Shown here: positions 1 to 6,739 of the stretch, in pieces
How positions within the stretch are numbered: position 1 is the first letter of the stretch
How the letters are laid out: each line of letters opens with the position of its first letter
Assembly: GCA_028871235.1 (NCBI GenBank)
Contig: JAGWNO010000076.1
Coordinates: 1-9,603 of the forward strand
Length of the DNA: 9,603 nucleotides
Origin: Gammaproteobacteria bacterium
GTDB lineage: Bacteria > Pseudomonadota > Gammaproteobacteria > Natronospirales > REEB76
Reading direction: 5' to 3'
Made by a program: the position numbers and the translations under genes
Notes under the pieces: model-generated
What the model saw: only the letters and a program-made list of their open reading frames with translations
Databases searched by the model: none
Told to the model about the DNA's origin: nothing

Positions 1-53
1 GGTCCGCCGCTTCGGTTTGAATTAGACCGTTGCGACGAGTACTGAGCGCGTGC

Positions 54-1394
54 ATGAGAACCGCGAGCACGTATTTGTCGTTCATGATCATGGTGCTCAG
101 TTGCACATGTGTCCACGCTCTGGCAGATGACGCCGGCAACGGGCAATTCTGGATTCCGCAGTTGCTCGGCGCCCAGTACACCGGTATTGGTCAACACCTG
201 TATCCGTTCCCGGCGAAGTATTCCGGGCCTCTTGGCCTGACGCCGGATGGCGACACCCAGATCAGCCACACTTTCGGCGTCTACTCCGGTATGCAGATCA
301 CACCGCGGCTGCAGGCGTATCTGGATGTGGAGATGTTCAAGGGCGGCGGCATCGGTGGCGCCACCGGCTTGGGCGGCATCACCAATGGTGATGTGGTGCG
401 CGCGGGCAGTGGCCTGCCGAAGGACCCGTACATCGCCCGCGCCTATCTGCAATACACCCTGCCGCTCGGCGGCGACACCGCGCACGTGGATCGCGGCATG
501 GACCAGTTGCCGGGGGAAATACTAATGCGCGCGCTGACGGTAAAGCTCGGCAAGCTGTCACTGGCCGACGACTTCGACCAGAACCGCTACGCTGACAGCA
601 CCCGTACCCAGTTCGAGAACTGGGACTTCATCAACGACGTAGCCTGGGATTACGCCGCCGACACCCGTGGCTACACCGATGGCCTGATGCTGGATTACGC
701 ACAGCCAACCTGGGCGCTCAAATTCGGCCTGTACCGCATGCCGGAGCGCGCCAATCAGGAAGCCCTGGAATGGCCCCTCACGCTCGCCCACGGCGAGAAC
801 CTGGAGCTGGACCTGATGCCCAATCAATCCGGCACCGTGCTCCGGTTGCTCGCGTATCGCAACGTGGCGCGCATGGGGATTTACAGCGATGCCATTGCCA
901 TCGCCCGAACGGATGGCACGCAACCGAACATCGTCGCCGACGACGCCGCAGGCCGGGTGAAGCACGGTTTTGCCCTGAATGTTGAACAGCCGGTGGCGGA
1001 TCAAGGCGGCACCGGCCTGTTCGGGAGGCTCGGCTGGAACGACGGCCACACCGAATCCTTCGTGTATACGGAAGTGGATCGCACCGTCAGCATCGGCATG
1101 CAGTTTGCAGGCGCGCACTGGGGCCGCGCCGATGACCGTCTCGGGATTGCCGTGGCCTATAACGGCCTGGCATCCGCGCACCGGCAGTACCTGGAAGCTG
1201 GCGGCTGTGGTTTCGAGCTGTGTGACGGCGCGCTCAACTACGGCTACGAGCAGATCATGGAGACCTACTACCGCATCCAGGCGGGGAAGTGCCTCCAGAT
1301 CAGCCCCGATGTGCAGTTCATCCGTAATCCCGGCTACAACCGCGATCGCGGGCCGGCGCGGGTGATTTCCCTGCGCCTGCACTGGTCTCTCTGA
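54..1394 (+). CDS. OprB-family carbohydrate-selective porin, outer membrane beta-barrel
   Basis: Predicted outer-membrane channel for sugars or other small polyols, of the carbohydrate porin family (OprB). From ATG 54 it is 446 residues. The N-terminus is a signal peptide: Arg2, a hydrophobic core (YLSFMIMVLSCTCV) and a cleavage site after HALA. Family-like stretches are visible: LSLADDFDQNRYADS followed by a DYAADTRGYT segment mid-protein, and near the end LNYGYEQIMETYY and FIRNPGYNRDRGP, the typical OprB C-terminal block. Alternating polar and hydrophobic strands run throughout. An in-frame TTG at 30 would add eight residues. I prefer ATG 54 because it gives a normal 24-residue signal peptide, but neither start has a clear ribosome binding site. 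The last residue is Leu (HWSL) instead of the usual terminal Phe. Three cysteines (385, 390, 413) near the C-terminus are unusual for a porin. It converges on the PAP2 gene and shares no operon with the other genes shown. The substrate cannot be read from the sequence. Confidence 0.88.
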   Translation: MRTASTYLSFMIMVLSCTCVHALADDAGNGQFWIPQLLGAQYTGIGQHLYPFPAKYSGPLGLTPDGDTQISHTFGVYSGMQITPRLQAYLDVEMFKGGGIGGATGLGGITNGDVVRAGSGLPKDPYIARAYLQYTLPLGGDTAHVDRGMDQLPGEILMRALTVKLGKLSLADDFDQNRYADSTRTQFENWDFINDVAWDYAADTRGYTDGLMLDYAQPTWALKFGLYRMPERANQEALEWPLTLAHGENLELDLMPNQSGTVLRLLAYRNVARMGIYSDAIAIARTDGTQPNIVADDAAGRVKHGFALNVEQPVADQGGTGLFGRLGWNDGHTESFVYTEVDRTVSIGMQFAGAHWGRADDRLGIAVAYNGLASAHRQYLEAGGCGFELCDGALNYGYEQIMETYYRIQAGKCLQISPDVQFIRNPGYNRDRGPARVISLRLHWSL

Positions 1395-1444
1395 GGTCAG
1401 GAGCCACGTGATCTGCAGGGGTCCGGCCAGCGAGCGGCGCGTTC
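1395..1444. other. Convergent gap between the porin and PAP2 genes
   Basis: These 50 bases lie between two stop codons. I see no hairpin followed by a T-run, no small open frame with a start signal and no repeat, except that a short GTTCT-C-AGAAC dyad (1441-1451) straddles the PAP2 stop codon. Its one-base loop makes it a poor RNA hairpin. Confidence 0.5.
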
Positions 1445-2077
1445 TCAGAACGAGACGTGCAGACCCACCATGATGCCGTGGGGCATCATGCTTAAAAACA
1501 CCGGCGTCTTGCGGTTGCTAGCGTAGATCCCCCAGAGCGTGCCTACCGCCCAACCCGCCAGCACGTCGGTCTGCCAGTGGCCCTGGGTCTTCATGCGTGC
1601 CACGGCGTCATACGCGGGCAGGGCTTCCAGGCCCCACACCCAGGGATGTTCCTGGCTGTATTGCATGATGAAGGGCGTCACGAAACTGGCCTGCAGGGCC
1701 ACCTCGCCGCTGGGGAAACTCTGGCCGCTCTTGAACCACTGGTTGGGATCAGCCGTCTGCGAGGGGCGTTCGCGGCCGAAGGCGTATTTCATGCCCTGCA
1801 CAGTCAATGCGGTGAACACGCTTGAATCCAGCGACCGCCAGAAGGTGTTGCCCAGCTTGTCCTCGCCGCCCAGCCACAGTGCGCCGCCCAGTTCGGCAAG
1901 GATGACGCCATCCTCGAGCACCAGCTGGTTGTGCCGTGCCCAGATTCCGGAATTGTCGTACGGCAGCCGATGATCGATGCCCAGCGGGCCGCCGGCGGCA
2001 TGACTGGCGCCGGATGCGGCGCACAGCGCCAACCACAGCCATAGGTTTAACCGCCTGTGGACAGGTGCGGGTCTCAT
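1445..2077 (-). CDS. PAP2-superfamily phosphatase-like exported protein with PSGE variant motif
   Basis: A 210-residue member of the PAP2 / vanadium-haloperoxidase-fold superfamily, whose members remove phosphate from lipids such as undecaprenyl pyrophosphate, phosphatidic acid or lipid A, or from soluble phosphoesters. The N-terminus (Arg8-Arg9, then LWLWLALCAA, possible cleavage after SHA27) looks like a signal peptide. The catalytic motifs are in order: K97-X6-R104-P105; P122-S123-G124-E125, where the canonical motif 2 is PSGH; and R161-X5-H167-X3-D171, with the Ser before Arg replaced by Ala. The phosphate-binding Lys/Arg/Arg and the nucleophilic His167 are thus present, while the second His, normally the acid/base, is Glu. 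I recall close relatives annotated as PAP2 that also carry PSGEV, so this is probably a subfamily trait and not decay. The gene begins inside the kinase stop codon (ATGA), with GGAGG ten bases upstream, so it is the third gene of the two-component operon. The substrate is unknown. Confidence 0.85.
   Translation of the reverse strand: MRPAPVHRRLNLWLWLALCAASGASHAAGGPLGIDHRLPYDNSGIWARHNQLVLEDGVILAELGGALWLGGEDKLGNTFWRSLDSSVFTALTVQGMKYAFGRERPSQTADPNQWFKSGQSFPSGEVALQASFVTPFIMQYSQEHPWVWGLEALPAYDAVARMKTQGHWQTDVLAGWAVGTLWGIYASNRKTPVFLSMMPHGIMVGLHVSF
1469..1490. repeat. Perfect 9-bp inverted repeat with 4-base loop in the 3' end of the PAP2 gene
   Basis: CATGATGCC (1469-1477), GTGG, GGCATCATG (1482-1490) form a perfect hairpin that encodes the SMMPHGIMV region of the PAP2 protein, close to the convergent ends of two genes. 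Neither strand has a T-run after it, since CTTAAAAAC follows on the + strand, so it is not a classical terminator. It may simply reflect the coded peptide, or it may stabilise or pause the transcript. Confidence 0.6.
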
Positions 2078-3495
2078 ATGGAGTTGCCTCCGGTGAAGCT
2101 CAGGCTTGCGCGTAAGCCGGGCCGGTTATCTGCAAGGCTGAGCGCGGCACCATGGTGGTCGGCCACCGCCTTGACGAGGGACAGTCCCAGACCGTTGCCG
2201 GGCAGGCGGCGGCTGGCATCCAGGCGCACGAAACGCTCCAGTACTTTCCCGCGCATGTCCACGGGTATGCCGGGACCGGTATCAGTCACCGTGATGACTG
2301 CCGGTCCGCTGGGATTTTCCAGTGTCAGGGATATGCCGCCGCCGGCGGGCGTGTACTTGATGGCATTGTCCAGCAGGTTGCCGACAGCCTGGGCGATGAG
2401 CTGGCGGTTGCCCTGGACATGCAGGCCGTCAGCGATATGCGCGGTGAACTCCAGGCCTTTGTCTTCCGCCAGGGCTTCGTAGAGTTCCGCCGCATCGCGG
2501 CACACGGCGCCCATGTCCACCTGCGTCCATTCACGGCGCGCACCGGATTCGATCTGGGCGATGCTGAGGATGGCGTTGAGCGTCGCCACGATGCCATCCA
2601 CATCGTCGATGCTCTTGCGCAAGGCTTCTTTTTGCCGGAGCGTATCGTTGCCCTTGAGCAGGGCCATCTCCGCGCGGCCACGCAGGCGCGTCAGCGGACT
2701 GCGCAGGTCGTGCGCCACATTTTCCGTGACCGCACGCGTGCTTTGCATCAGCTGTTCGATGCGCGCCAGCATGGTATTCAGTTTCCTGGCGAGCGCGCCG
2801 AACTCGTCGCGACGGTATTCTTCAGGTATGCGCTGCGACAGGTCGCCCGCCATGATGCTGTCGGCTGCGCGAGTCACCGCTTCCAGCCGGCGCGCGACGC
2901 CACCGCCCATGAGCGCGCCTCCCGCCAGCCCGGCGATGAGTATGAAGGCGATGGCGGCAAGCGTGAGCGCGAGGAAGCCGTTGCGCCATTCGTGGATTTC
3001 ATTGAGCGATTGCCCCACCAGCAGATGATAACCGCCGCGCAACACGAGCGTTACCGCGCGCACGCTGTCACGACGGCCGCCGGAGTCGAGGCCGGGGTCG
3101 TTGTGTCGCAGCCTGAGCATGAGCGTTATCCATTGGCGTGGTGCCGGGTTGATCCCCGCCGGCCATTCAGAGAGCGTGCCCGCCAGCGGGTGAAGCTTCG
3201 GGTCGGTGAGCAGGTACTGGCGCGGTCCGGCATCTCCCAGGTTGCTGATGGCGAGACTGCGCAGCGTGCTGCGCCCGGCGATGGTCTCGCGCAATACCGC
3301 GATGCCCTTGAGCTGGTAGAGCCGCTCCAGGGCGCTGGCTTCGGCGCGCAGACCGGCATCGATCTGGCTGCTGAGCTGCGAGGTGGTTATCCAGTAGATG
3401 CTTGCCAGGCTCAGGGCGGTGAGCAGGCTGAAGAGGCCGGCATACAGCATCGCTAGCCGGAAGACCGTGGTCCGCACCAGGCTAATCCGGCTCAT
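2074..3495 (-). CDS. Two-component sensor histidine kinase (HAMP-HisKA-HATPase)
   Basis: A 473-residue inner-membrane sensor kinase that should autophosphorylate and pass phosphate to the regulator encoded just upstream. Visible layout: TM1 about residues 11-37; a periplasmic sensor region of about 135 residues (38-172); TM2 about 173-197; HAMP about 198-250; HisKA with the phosphoacceptor His262 in VAHDLRSPLTR; then the ATP-binding domain with N-box N373/N377 (GNLLDNAIKYTP), G1 box D405-X-G (DTGPGIP), F-box ERFVR and G2 box GNGLGLSLVKAV. All catalytic elements are intact. The periplasmic part has no cysteines and no His/Met clusters, so nothing in it resembles a metal-sensing site, and the signal is unknown. 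The ATG lies 14 bases inside the end of the regulator gene and lacks a clear Shine-Dalgarno, consistent with translational coupling. The stop codon overlaps the PAP2 start. The general form is that of QseC/PmrB/TctE-like kinases often found beside RND pumps. Confidence 0.95.
   Translation of the reverse strand: MSRISLVRTTVFRLAMLYAGLFSLLTALSLASIYWITTSQLSSQIDAGLRAEASALERLYQLKGIAVLRETIAGRSTLRSLAISNLGDAGPRQYLLTDPKLHPLAGTLSEWPAGINPAPRQWITLMLRLRHNDPGLDSGGRRDSVRAVTLVLRGGYHLLVGQSLNEIHEWRNGFLALTLAAIAFILIAGLAGGALMGGGVARRLEAVTRAADSIMAGDLSQRIPEEYRRDEFGALARKLNTMLARIEQLMQSTRAVTENVAHDLRSPLTRLRGRAEMALLKGNDTLRQKEALRKSIDDVDGIVATLNAILSIAQIESGARREWTQVDMGAVCRDAAELYEALAEDKGLEFTAHIADGLHVQGNRQLIAQAVGNLLDNAIKYTPAGGGISLTLENPSGPAVITVTDTGPGIPVDMRGKVLERFVRLDASRRLPGNGLGLSLVKAVADHHGAALSLADNRPGLRASLSFTGGNSI
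2087..2091 (-). promoter_or_regulatory. Ribosome binding site of the PAP2 gene
   Basis: GGAGG on the minus strand lies nine bases before the ATG of the PAP2 gene and within the last codons of the kinase gene. It supports the ATG at 2077 as the start and suggests that translation can both couple to the kinase and reinitiate on its own site. Confidence 0.7.
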
Positions 3496-4159
3496 GCATG
3501 CAATAACCGGTGCCGCGTACCGTGCGGATCAGGGGTTGTGCGGAGGGTTTGTCGATCTTGCTGCGCAGACGGCTCATGTGCACGTCGATGACGTTGGTCT
3601 GCGGGTCGAAGTGGTAACCCCACACGTGCTCCAGCAGCATGGTCCGGGTCACCACTTGGCCGGTGTGCAGCATGAGGTATTCCAGCAGGCGGAACTCGCG
3701 CGCCTGCAGCGGTATGGGCTTGCCGTCGCGTTTGACGCTGCGCTTGAGACGGTCCAATTCCAGATCCGACACGCGCAGCACCGCATCAGCGGGCTGCTTG
3801 CTGCGGCGGCGCACGATGGCCTCGACCCGCGCCAGCAGCTCGGCGAAAGCGAAAGGTTTGGCGAGATAATCGTCGCCGCCGCTGTGCAGACCCATGACGC
3901 GGTCGTCCACCTCGGAGAGCGCGGTGAGGAACAGCACCGGCGTGTCATTGCCGGCACTGCGCAGTTCCCGCACGACGCTGAGCCCATCCAGCCCGGGCAG
4001 CATGCGGTCCACGATCAGGGCGTCGTACTGGCTGTCCGTGGCCGCGCGCAGCCCATCGGGTCCGCTGGCCGCGTGCGTGGTCACGTGACCGCTTTCCCGC
4101 AGCCCCTTAATCAGGTAGTTGGCGGTTTCGGTGTCATCTTCGATGAGCAGCAGGCGCAT
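3482..4159 (-). CDS. OmpR/PhoB-family response regulator
   Basis: A 225-residue DNA-binding response regulator, partner of the kinase that follows it. The receiver domain (1-115) has the acidic pocket D8/D9 in LLLIEDD, phosphoacceptor D51 in LIVDRMLPGLDG, T79 in LFLTA and K101 in DYLAKPF, all canonical. The C-terminal winged helix (about 128-223) shows LQAREFRLLEYLM, the recognition-helix region NVIDVHMSRLRSKID, and the closing RTVRGTGYCM hairpin. ATG at 4159 is preferred because the receiver domain begins immediately (MRLLLIEDD). An in-frame TTG at 4177 would add six residues not expected in this family. No Shine-Dalgarno is seen before either start. It is the first gene of the minus-strand operon and divergent from the efflux operon, whose upstream region holds a direct repeat suited to this class of regulator. 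It very likely controls that operon and possibly its own. Confidence 0.95.
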   Translation of the reverse strand: MRLLLIEDDTETANYLIKGLRESGHVTTHAASGPDGLRAATDSQYDALIVDRMLPGLDGLSVVRELRSAGNDTPVLFLTALSEVDDRVMGLHSGGDDYLAKPFAFAELLARVEAIVRRRSKQPADAVLRVSDLELDRLKRSVKRDGKPIPLQAREFRLLEYLMLHTGQVVTRTMLLEHVWGYHFDPQTNVIDVHMSRLRSKIDKPSAQPLIRTVRGTGYCMHEPD

Positions 4160-4165
4160 GCGACA

Positions 4166-4193
4166 AGCATAGGCCAAATGCCCCGGTGGTCTC
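4166..4193 (-). promoter_or_regulatory. Weak candidate promoter of the regulator-kinase-PAP2 operon
   Basis: On the minus strand GAGACC (4193-4188) and TATGCT (4171-4166) are separated by 16 bases. The TATGCT box lies six bases before the ATG at 4159, so transcription would begin at or near the start codon, giving a leaderless or nearly leaderless message. This would agree with the absence of a Shine-Dalgarno. The -35 match is only three of six, so this is a low-confidence suggestion. Confidence 0.2.
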
Positions 4194-4207
4194 CAGCATG
4201 GACGGCA

Positions 4208-4222
4208 TTAACAACTGTTAAC
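4208..4222. promoter_or_regulatory. Candidate response-regulator operator, TTAAC-N5-TTAAC
   Basis: In the divergent intergenic region, TTAAC occurs at 4208-4212 and again at 4218-4222: a direct repeat with a 10-bp period, the arrangement bound by dimers of OmpR/PhoB-family regulators. The same bases also form a dyad (TTAACA, two bases, TGTTAA; 4208-4221). A further copy-like element GTAACCT lies at 4240-4246, 22 bp after the second repeat (TTAACCT). The repeat ends 23 bases before a possible -10 box for the efflux operon, a position fitting an activator next to a weak -35. Binding by the adjacent regulator is inference. Confidence 0.5.
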
Positions 4223-4240
4223 CTGCCTGCAAGGCCGGTG

Positions 4241-4262
4241 TAACCTAATAAACCTTAAAATT
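4241..4262 (+). promoter_or_regulatory. AT-rich candidate core promoter of the efflux operon
   Basis: This is a markedly AT-rich stretch in a GC-rich background, 40-60 bases before the outer-membrane-factor start. TAATAA at 4246-4251 could serve as a -10 box. The -35 region 17 bp upstream (around 4223-4228, CTGCCT) is a poor match to TTGACA, which fits an activator-dependent promoter given the neighbouring direct repeat. The exact start site cannot be set from sequence. Confidence 0.35.
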
Positions 4263-4301
4263 CCCCGACATTTCTCCTGGACCGAAGCAATCCTGACCGC
4301 C

Positions 4302-5693
4302 ATGCGTTTCTGGCACCCCAGCCGGTTCTTGATTGCCTGCCTGCTCATGGGCGGCTTGTGCGCCTGTGCGCTCTATCATGCCAGACCCTTGCCGCAACAG
4401 CCGGATCTGCATGCCGGCATTCAGCCGCTGCAGGTGGATGCCGGCCAATTCCACCTGCCCGGACTCAAACCGCACCCCTTCGATCCCGCCAAGGGCCTGG
4501 ATATGACGGACGTGGCCATCCTCGCGGTGGTGAACAACCCGGCGCTGCGCAGCGCGCGCGCCCAGGCCCGCGCCGGCGAGGCACAGGCGTTCGTGGCCGG
4601 GCTGCTGCCGGGACCGCAGCTCAACTACAGCCTGGATCATCCCACCCACCAGGCTCCGCAATATGTGAATGCCCACAGTGCGGGCATCGCCTACGATCTC
4701 ACCGCGCTCTTGACCCACGGCGCCGCCAAGGCCGCGGCCCGCGCCAGCGCCCGGCAGGTGGACCTGGATCTCCTCTGGCAGGAGTGGCAGGTGGCGCAGC
4801 AGGCGCGCGTGCTGTTCGTGGATTGCGTCACTAACGAGCGCAAACTTGAGCTGCTCACCCGCCTGCGCGCCGGCATGCAGAGTGATTACGCGGCGGAGCG
4901 GCAAGCATACGCAGCCGGCAACCTGGCCCTGGACGGTCTCGCCCTGAATCTCGCCGCGCTGCAGGGTGTGGAAACGCGCACTGCGAATACTGCCACGACC
5001 CGCAACGGGGCCTGCCGTTCCCTGAACGAAGTGCTGGGTCTGCAGCCCGCGGTCAGCCTGAAGCTGGTGGCGGACGACGACGCTGACGCGCACGCGCCCG
5101 CCCTCGCTGCGCTCGACGAGTCACTGGCGCAGTTACCCCAGCGCCGTCCGGATCTGCTGGCACTGCAGTATGGTTACCGCAGCCAGGATGAGCTGGTGTG
5201 GCGCGCGGTGCTGGCGCAGTTCCCGGGCATCAGCTTCGGGATCACCCGCGCCCAGGATACCAGCGACGTGCACACCACCGGTTTCAACGTCAGTATCGGC
5301 TTTCCCTTCCTCACTGGCGGCAGTGCCGCGGTGCATGCGGCGGAAGCGACCCGCGATGCACTCTGGAACGTATACCAGCAGCGTTTGGATGAAGCCGCGA
5401 GCGAAATCAAGCTGATTCATGCGGATCTGGGCGTGCTGGACAGCGAGCTGGCCCATGCCCGGGCCGCGGCACCGGAGGCGCAGCAGATGCTTGCCGGCGC
5501 CAGGGCTGCTTATGCGCGCGGCGATCTTACCGCGCCCGCCTATTACGACCTCAGCATCGCGGCACTCAACCGCCAGCTCGGCACCCTGGATCTCGGCGCC
5601 CAACGCCAACAGTTGCAGATCGCGCTGGAAACCCTGCTGGGCCTGCCGCCCCAGGACCTGCTTCATCCCCCCGTGAATGAGCAATCACCATGA
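4302..5693 (+). CDS. TolC/OprM-family outer membrane factor of the RND pump (probable lipoprotein)
   Basis: A 463-residue outer-membrane channel subunit of the tripartite pump, forming the exit duct for substrates handed over by the adaptor and permease. The N-terminus is an export signal ending in GGLCAC. The last Cys (22) could be the lipidated residue, although Cys at -2 makes the lipobox non-standard. Two outer-membrane-efflux repeats follow, about residues 65-248 and 275-450. Visible hallmarks are MTDVAILAVVNNPALRSARAQ opening the first coiled-coil repeat, QRRPDLLALQ opening the second, the strand region FNVSIGFPFLTGG, and AAYARGDLTAPAYYDL with ALETLLGLPP at the end. Length fits the family (about 450-490). 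It is the first gene of the + strand operon, directly downstream of the divergent control region. Its ATG has no strong Shine-Dalgarno. Its stop overlaps the adaptor start (ATGA). Substrate is not evident. Confidence 0.92.
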   Translation: MRFWHPSRFLIACLLMGGLCACALYHARPLPQQPDLHAGIQPLQVDAGQFHLPGLKPHPFDPAKGLDMTDVAILAVVNNPALRSARAQARAGEAQAFVAGLLPGPQLNYSLDHPTHQAPQYVNAHSAGIAYDLTALLTHGAAKAAARASARQVDLDLLWQEWQVAQQARVLFVDCVTNERKLELLTRLRAGMQSDYAAERQAYAAGNLALDGLALNLAALQGVETRTANTATTRNGACRSLNEVLGLQPAVSLKLVADDDADAHAPALAALDESLAQLPQRRPDLLALQYGYRSQDELVWRAVLAQFPGISFGITRAQDTSDVHTTGFNVSIGFPFLTGGSAAVHAAEATRDALWNVYQQRLDEAASEIKLIHADLGVLDSELAHARAAAPEAQQMLAGARAAYARGDLTAPAYYDLSIAALNRQLGTLDLGAQRQQLQIALETLLGLPPQDLLHPPVNEQSP

Positions 5694-6739
5694 AACACCT
5701 GCTCCTGTGTCTGTGCGTACCGCTCATGGTTGCCGCGCCGCTGGCGCAGGCGGCTGACGATGGAACCGCCGCTGCTAACCGCCCGGTGAGCGCGCTGGTG
5801 CAGACCAGCATTATCGGTGAACGCACCATCGCTGCAAGCTTGCAGGCCTTTGGTACGGTCGAACCGGGTCCGCGGCAGCTCAGGGAGATCGTGGCGCCCG
5901 GCGCCAGCGAAGTGCAGCTGGAGGTGGTGGCGGGCGCCCGGGTCAAACGCGGCGAACCGCTGGTGACGCTGGTAGCGACGCCCACATCCGCGGTGCTCTA
6001 TGCCCAGGCAAAGGCGGAAGCGGACTACGCAGGCTCGGCATTAAAGCGCACCCAGTCCCTGTTCAAGGCGCACCTCGCCACCCGCGACCAGCTGGCCGCG
6101 GCCGAGAAAGCCCTGCAAAACGCCCAGGCGAATCTGGCAGCCCAGCAGCAGATGGGCGGCGGTCACACGGCCGTGATCCGCGCCCCGGCGGACGGCGTGG
6201 TCAGTTCCGTGGCGGTGGCCAGCGGTGCCCGGGTGGCCGCCAACACGACTCTCCTGACCCTGGTGGAGCAGGATGGGTTATACGCGCGCCTGGGTGTGGC
6301 GCCGGAACAGGCCCAGGCGGTGAGGGTGGGGATGCCGGTGACGCTCAGTGCGGTGTTCGATCCGCGGAGTACGCTGCAGGCCAAGGTCAGCCAGGTGGGC
6401 GGTGTGGTGGACCCCGCCAGCGGGCTGGTGGACGTGCTGGCGTCCATAACGGTCAAGACGGCTGCACAGTTCATACCCGGCGCCCACGTCACGGCGGCCA
6501 TCATTCTGAACAGCAGCCATGCCCTGGCGGTACCGCGTTCCGCGGTGCTGCACGATGCCCAGGGCGCCTACCTGTTCATCGTCAAGGATCACGTTGCCCG
6601 CCGGGTGAACGTGCAAGCAGGCATAGACGACGGCACCTGGATCGCCGTGCAGGGCGCGCTGCATGCCGGCGAGCGGGTAGTCACCCTCGGCAATTACGAA
6701 CTCATTGACGGCATGGCGGTACGGGAGCAGGCGCCTTGA
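5690..6739 (+). CDS. RND efflux periplasmic adaptor (membrane fusion protein, HlyD/AcrA-like)
   Basis: A 349-residue periplasmic adaptor linking the inner-membrane permease to the outer-membrane channel. The signal peptide (MKHLLLCLCVPLMVAAPLAQA) ends at AQA21 without a lipobox Cys at the cleavage site, so it is probably a soluble exported protein. Then come the first half of the lipoyl domain (about 66-95; VAPGASEVQLEVVAGARVKRGEPL), a short alpha-helical hairpin (about 98-158; SALKRTQSLFKAHLATRDQL), the second lipoyl half (about 160-192; VIRAPADGVVSSVAVASGARV), a beta-barrel (about 193-275) and a membrane-proximal domain (about 276-349; VPRSAVLHDAQGAYLFIV). No metal-binding N-terminal extension or Met/His-rich site is seen, so a metal role is not supported. 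It overlaps the gene before by ATGA and the gene after by TTGA. Confidence 0.94.
   Translation: MKHLLLCLCVPLMVAAPLAQAADDGTAAANRPVSALVQTSIIGERTIAASLQAFGTVEPGPRQLREIVAPGASEVQLEVVAGARVKRGEPLVTLVATPTSAVLYAQAKAEADYAGSALKRTQSLFKAHLATRDQLAAAEKALQNAQANLAAQQQMGGGHTAVIRAPADGVVSSVAVASGARVAANTTLLTLVEQDGLYARLGVAPEQAQAVRVGMPVTLSAVFDPRSTLQAKVSQVGGVVDPASGLVDVLASITVKTAAQFIPGAHVTAAIILNSSHALAVPRSAVLHDAQGAYLFIVKDHVARRVNVQAGIDDGTWIAVQGALHAGERVVTLGNYELIDGMAVREQAP
6723..6727 (+). promoter_or_regulatory. Ribosome binding site fixing the TTG start of the permease
   Basis: GGGAG lies eight bases before TTG 6736, good Shine-Dalgarno spacing. It supports a TTG start embedded in the adaptor stop (TTGA) and explains why no ATG is present at the conserved N-terminus. 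Confidence 0.65.

Noticed and set aside
99..110. Lipobox-like VLSC in the porin signal sequence
   Set aside because: OprB porins are not lipoproteins, and HALA just after it gives a normal signal-peptidase I site.
558..1382. Long minus-strand open frame (274 codons) opposite the porin gene
   Set aside because: It is antisense to a well-supported porin. It has no family motif, and such mirrors are common in GC-rich coding sequence.
1469..1500. Hairpin as an intrinsic terminator of the porin gene
   Set aside because: The stem is followed by CTTAAAAAC, not a T-run, and on the minus strand the T-run precedes the stem, so it fails as a classical terminator in either direction.
2152..3456. Plus-strand open frame of 434 codons opposite the sensor kinase
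   Set aside because: The kinase on the other strand has every catalytic box. The antisense product is rich in Gln, His, Arg and Ala with no recognisable domain.
4245..5093. Minus-strand open frame of 282 codons opposite the outer-membrane factor
   Set aside because: It mirrors the TolC-family gene, ends inside the divergent promoter region and shows no domain.
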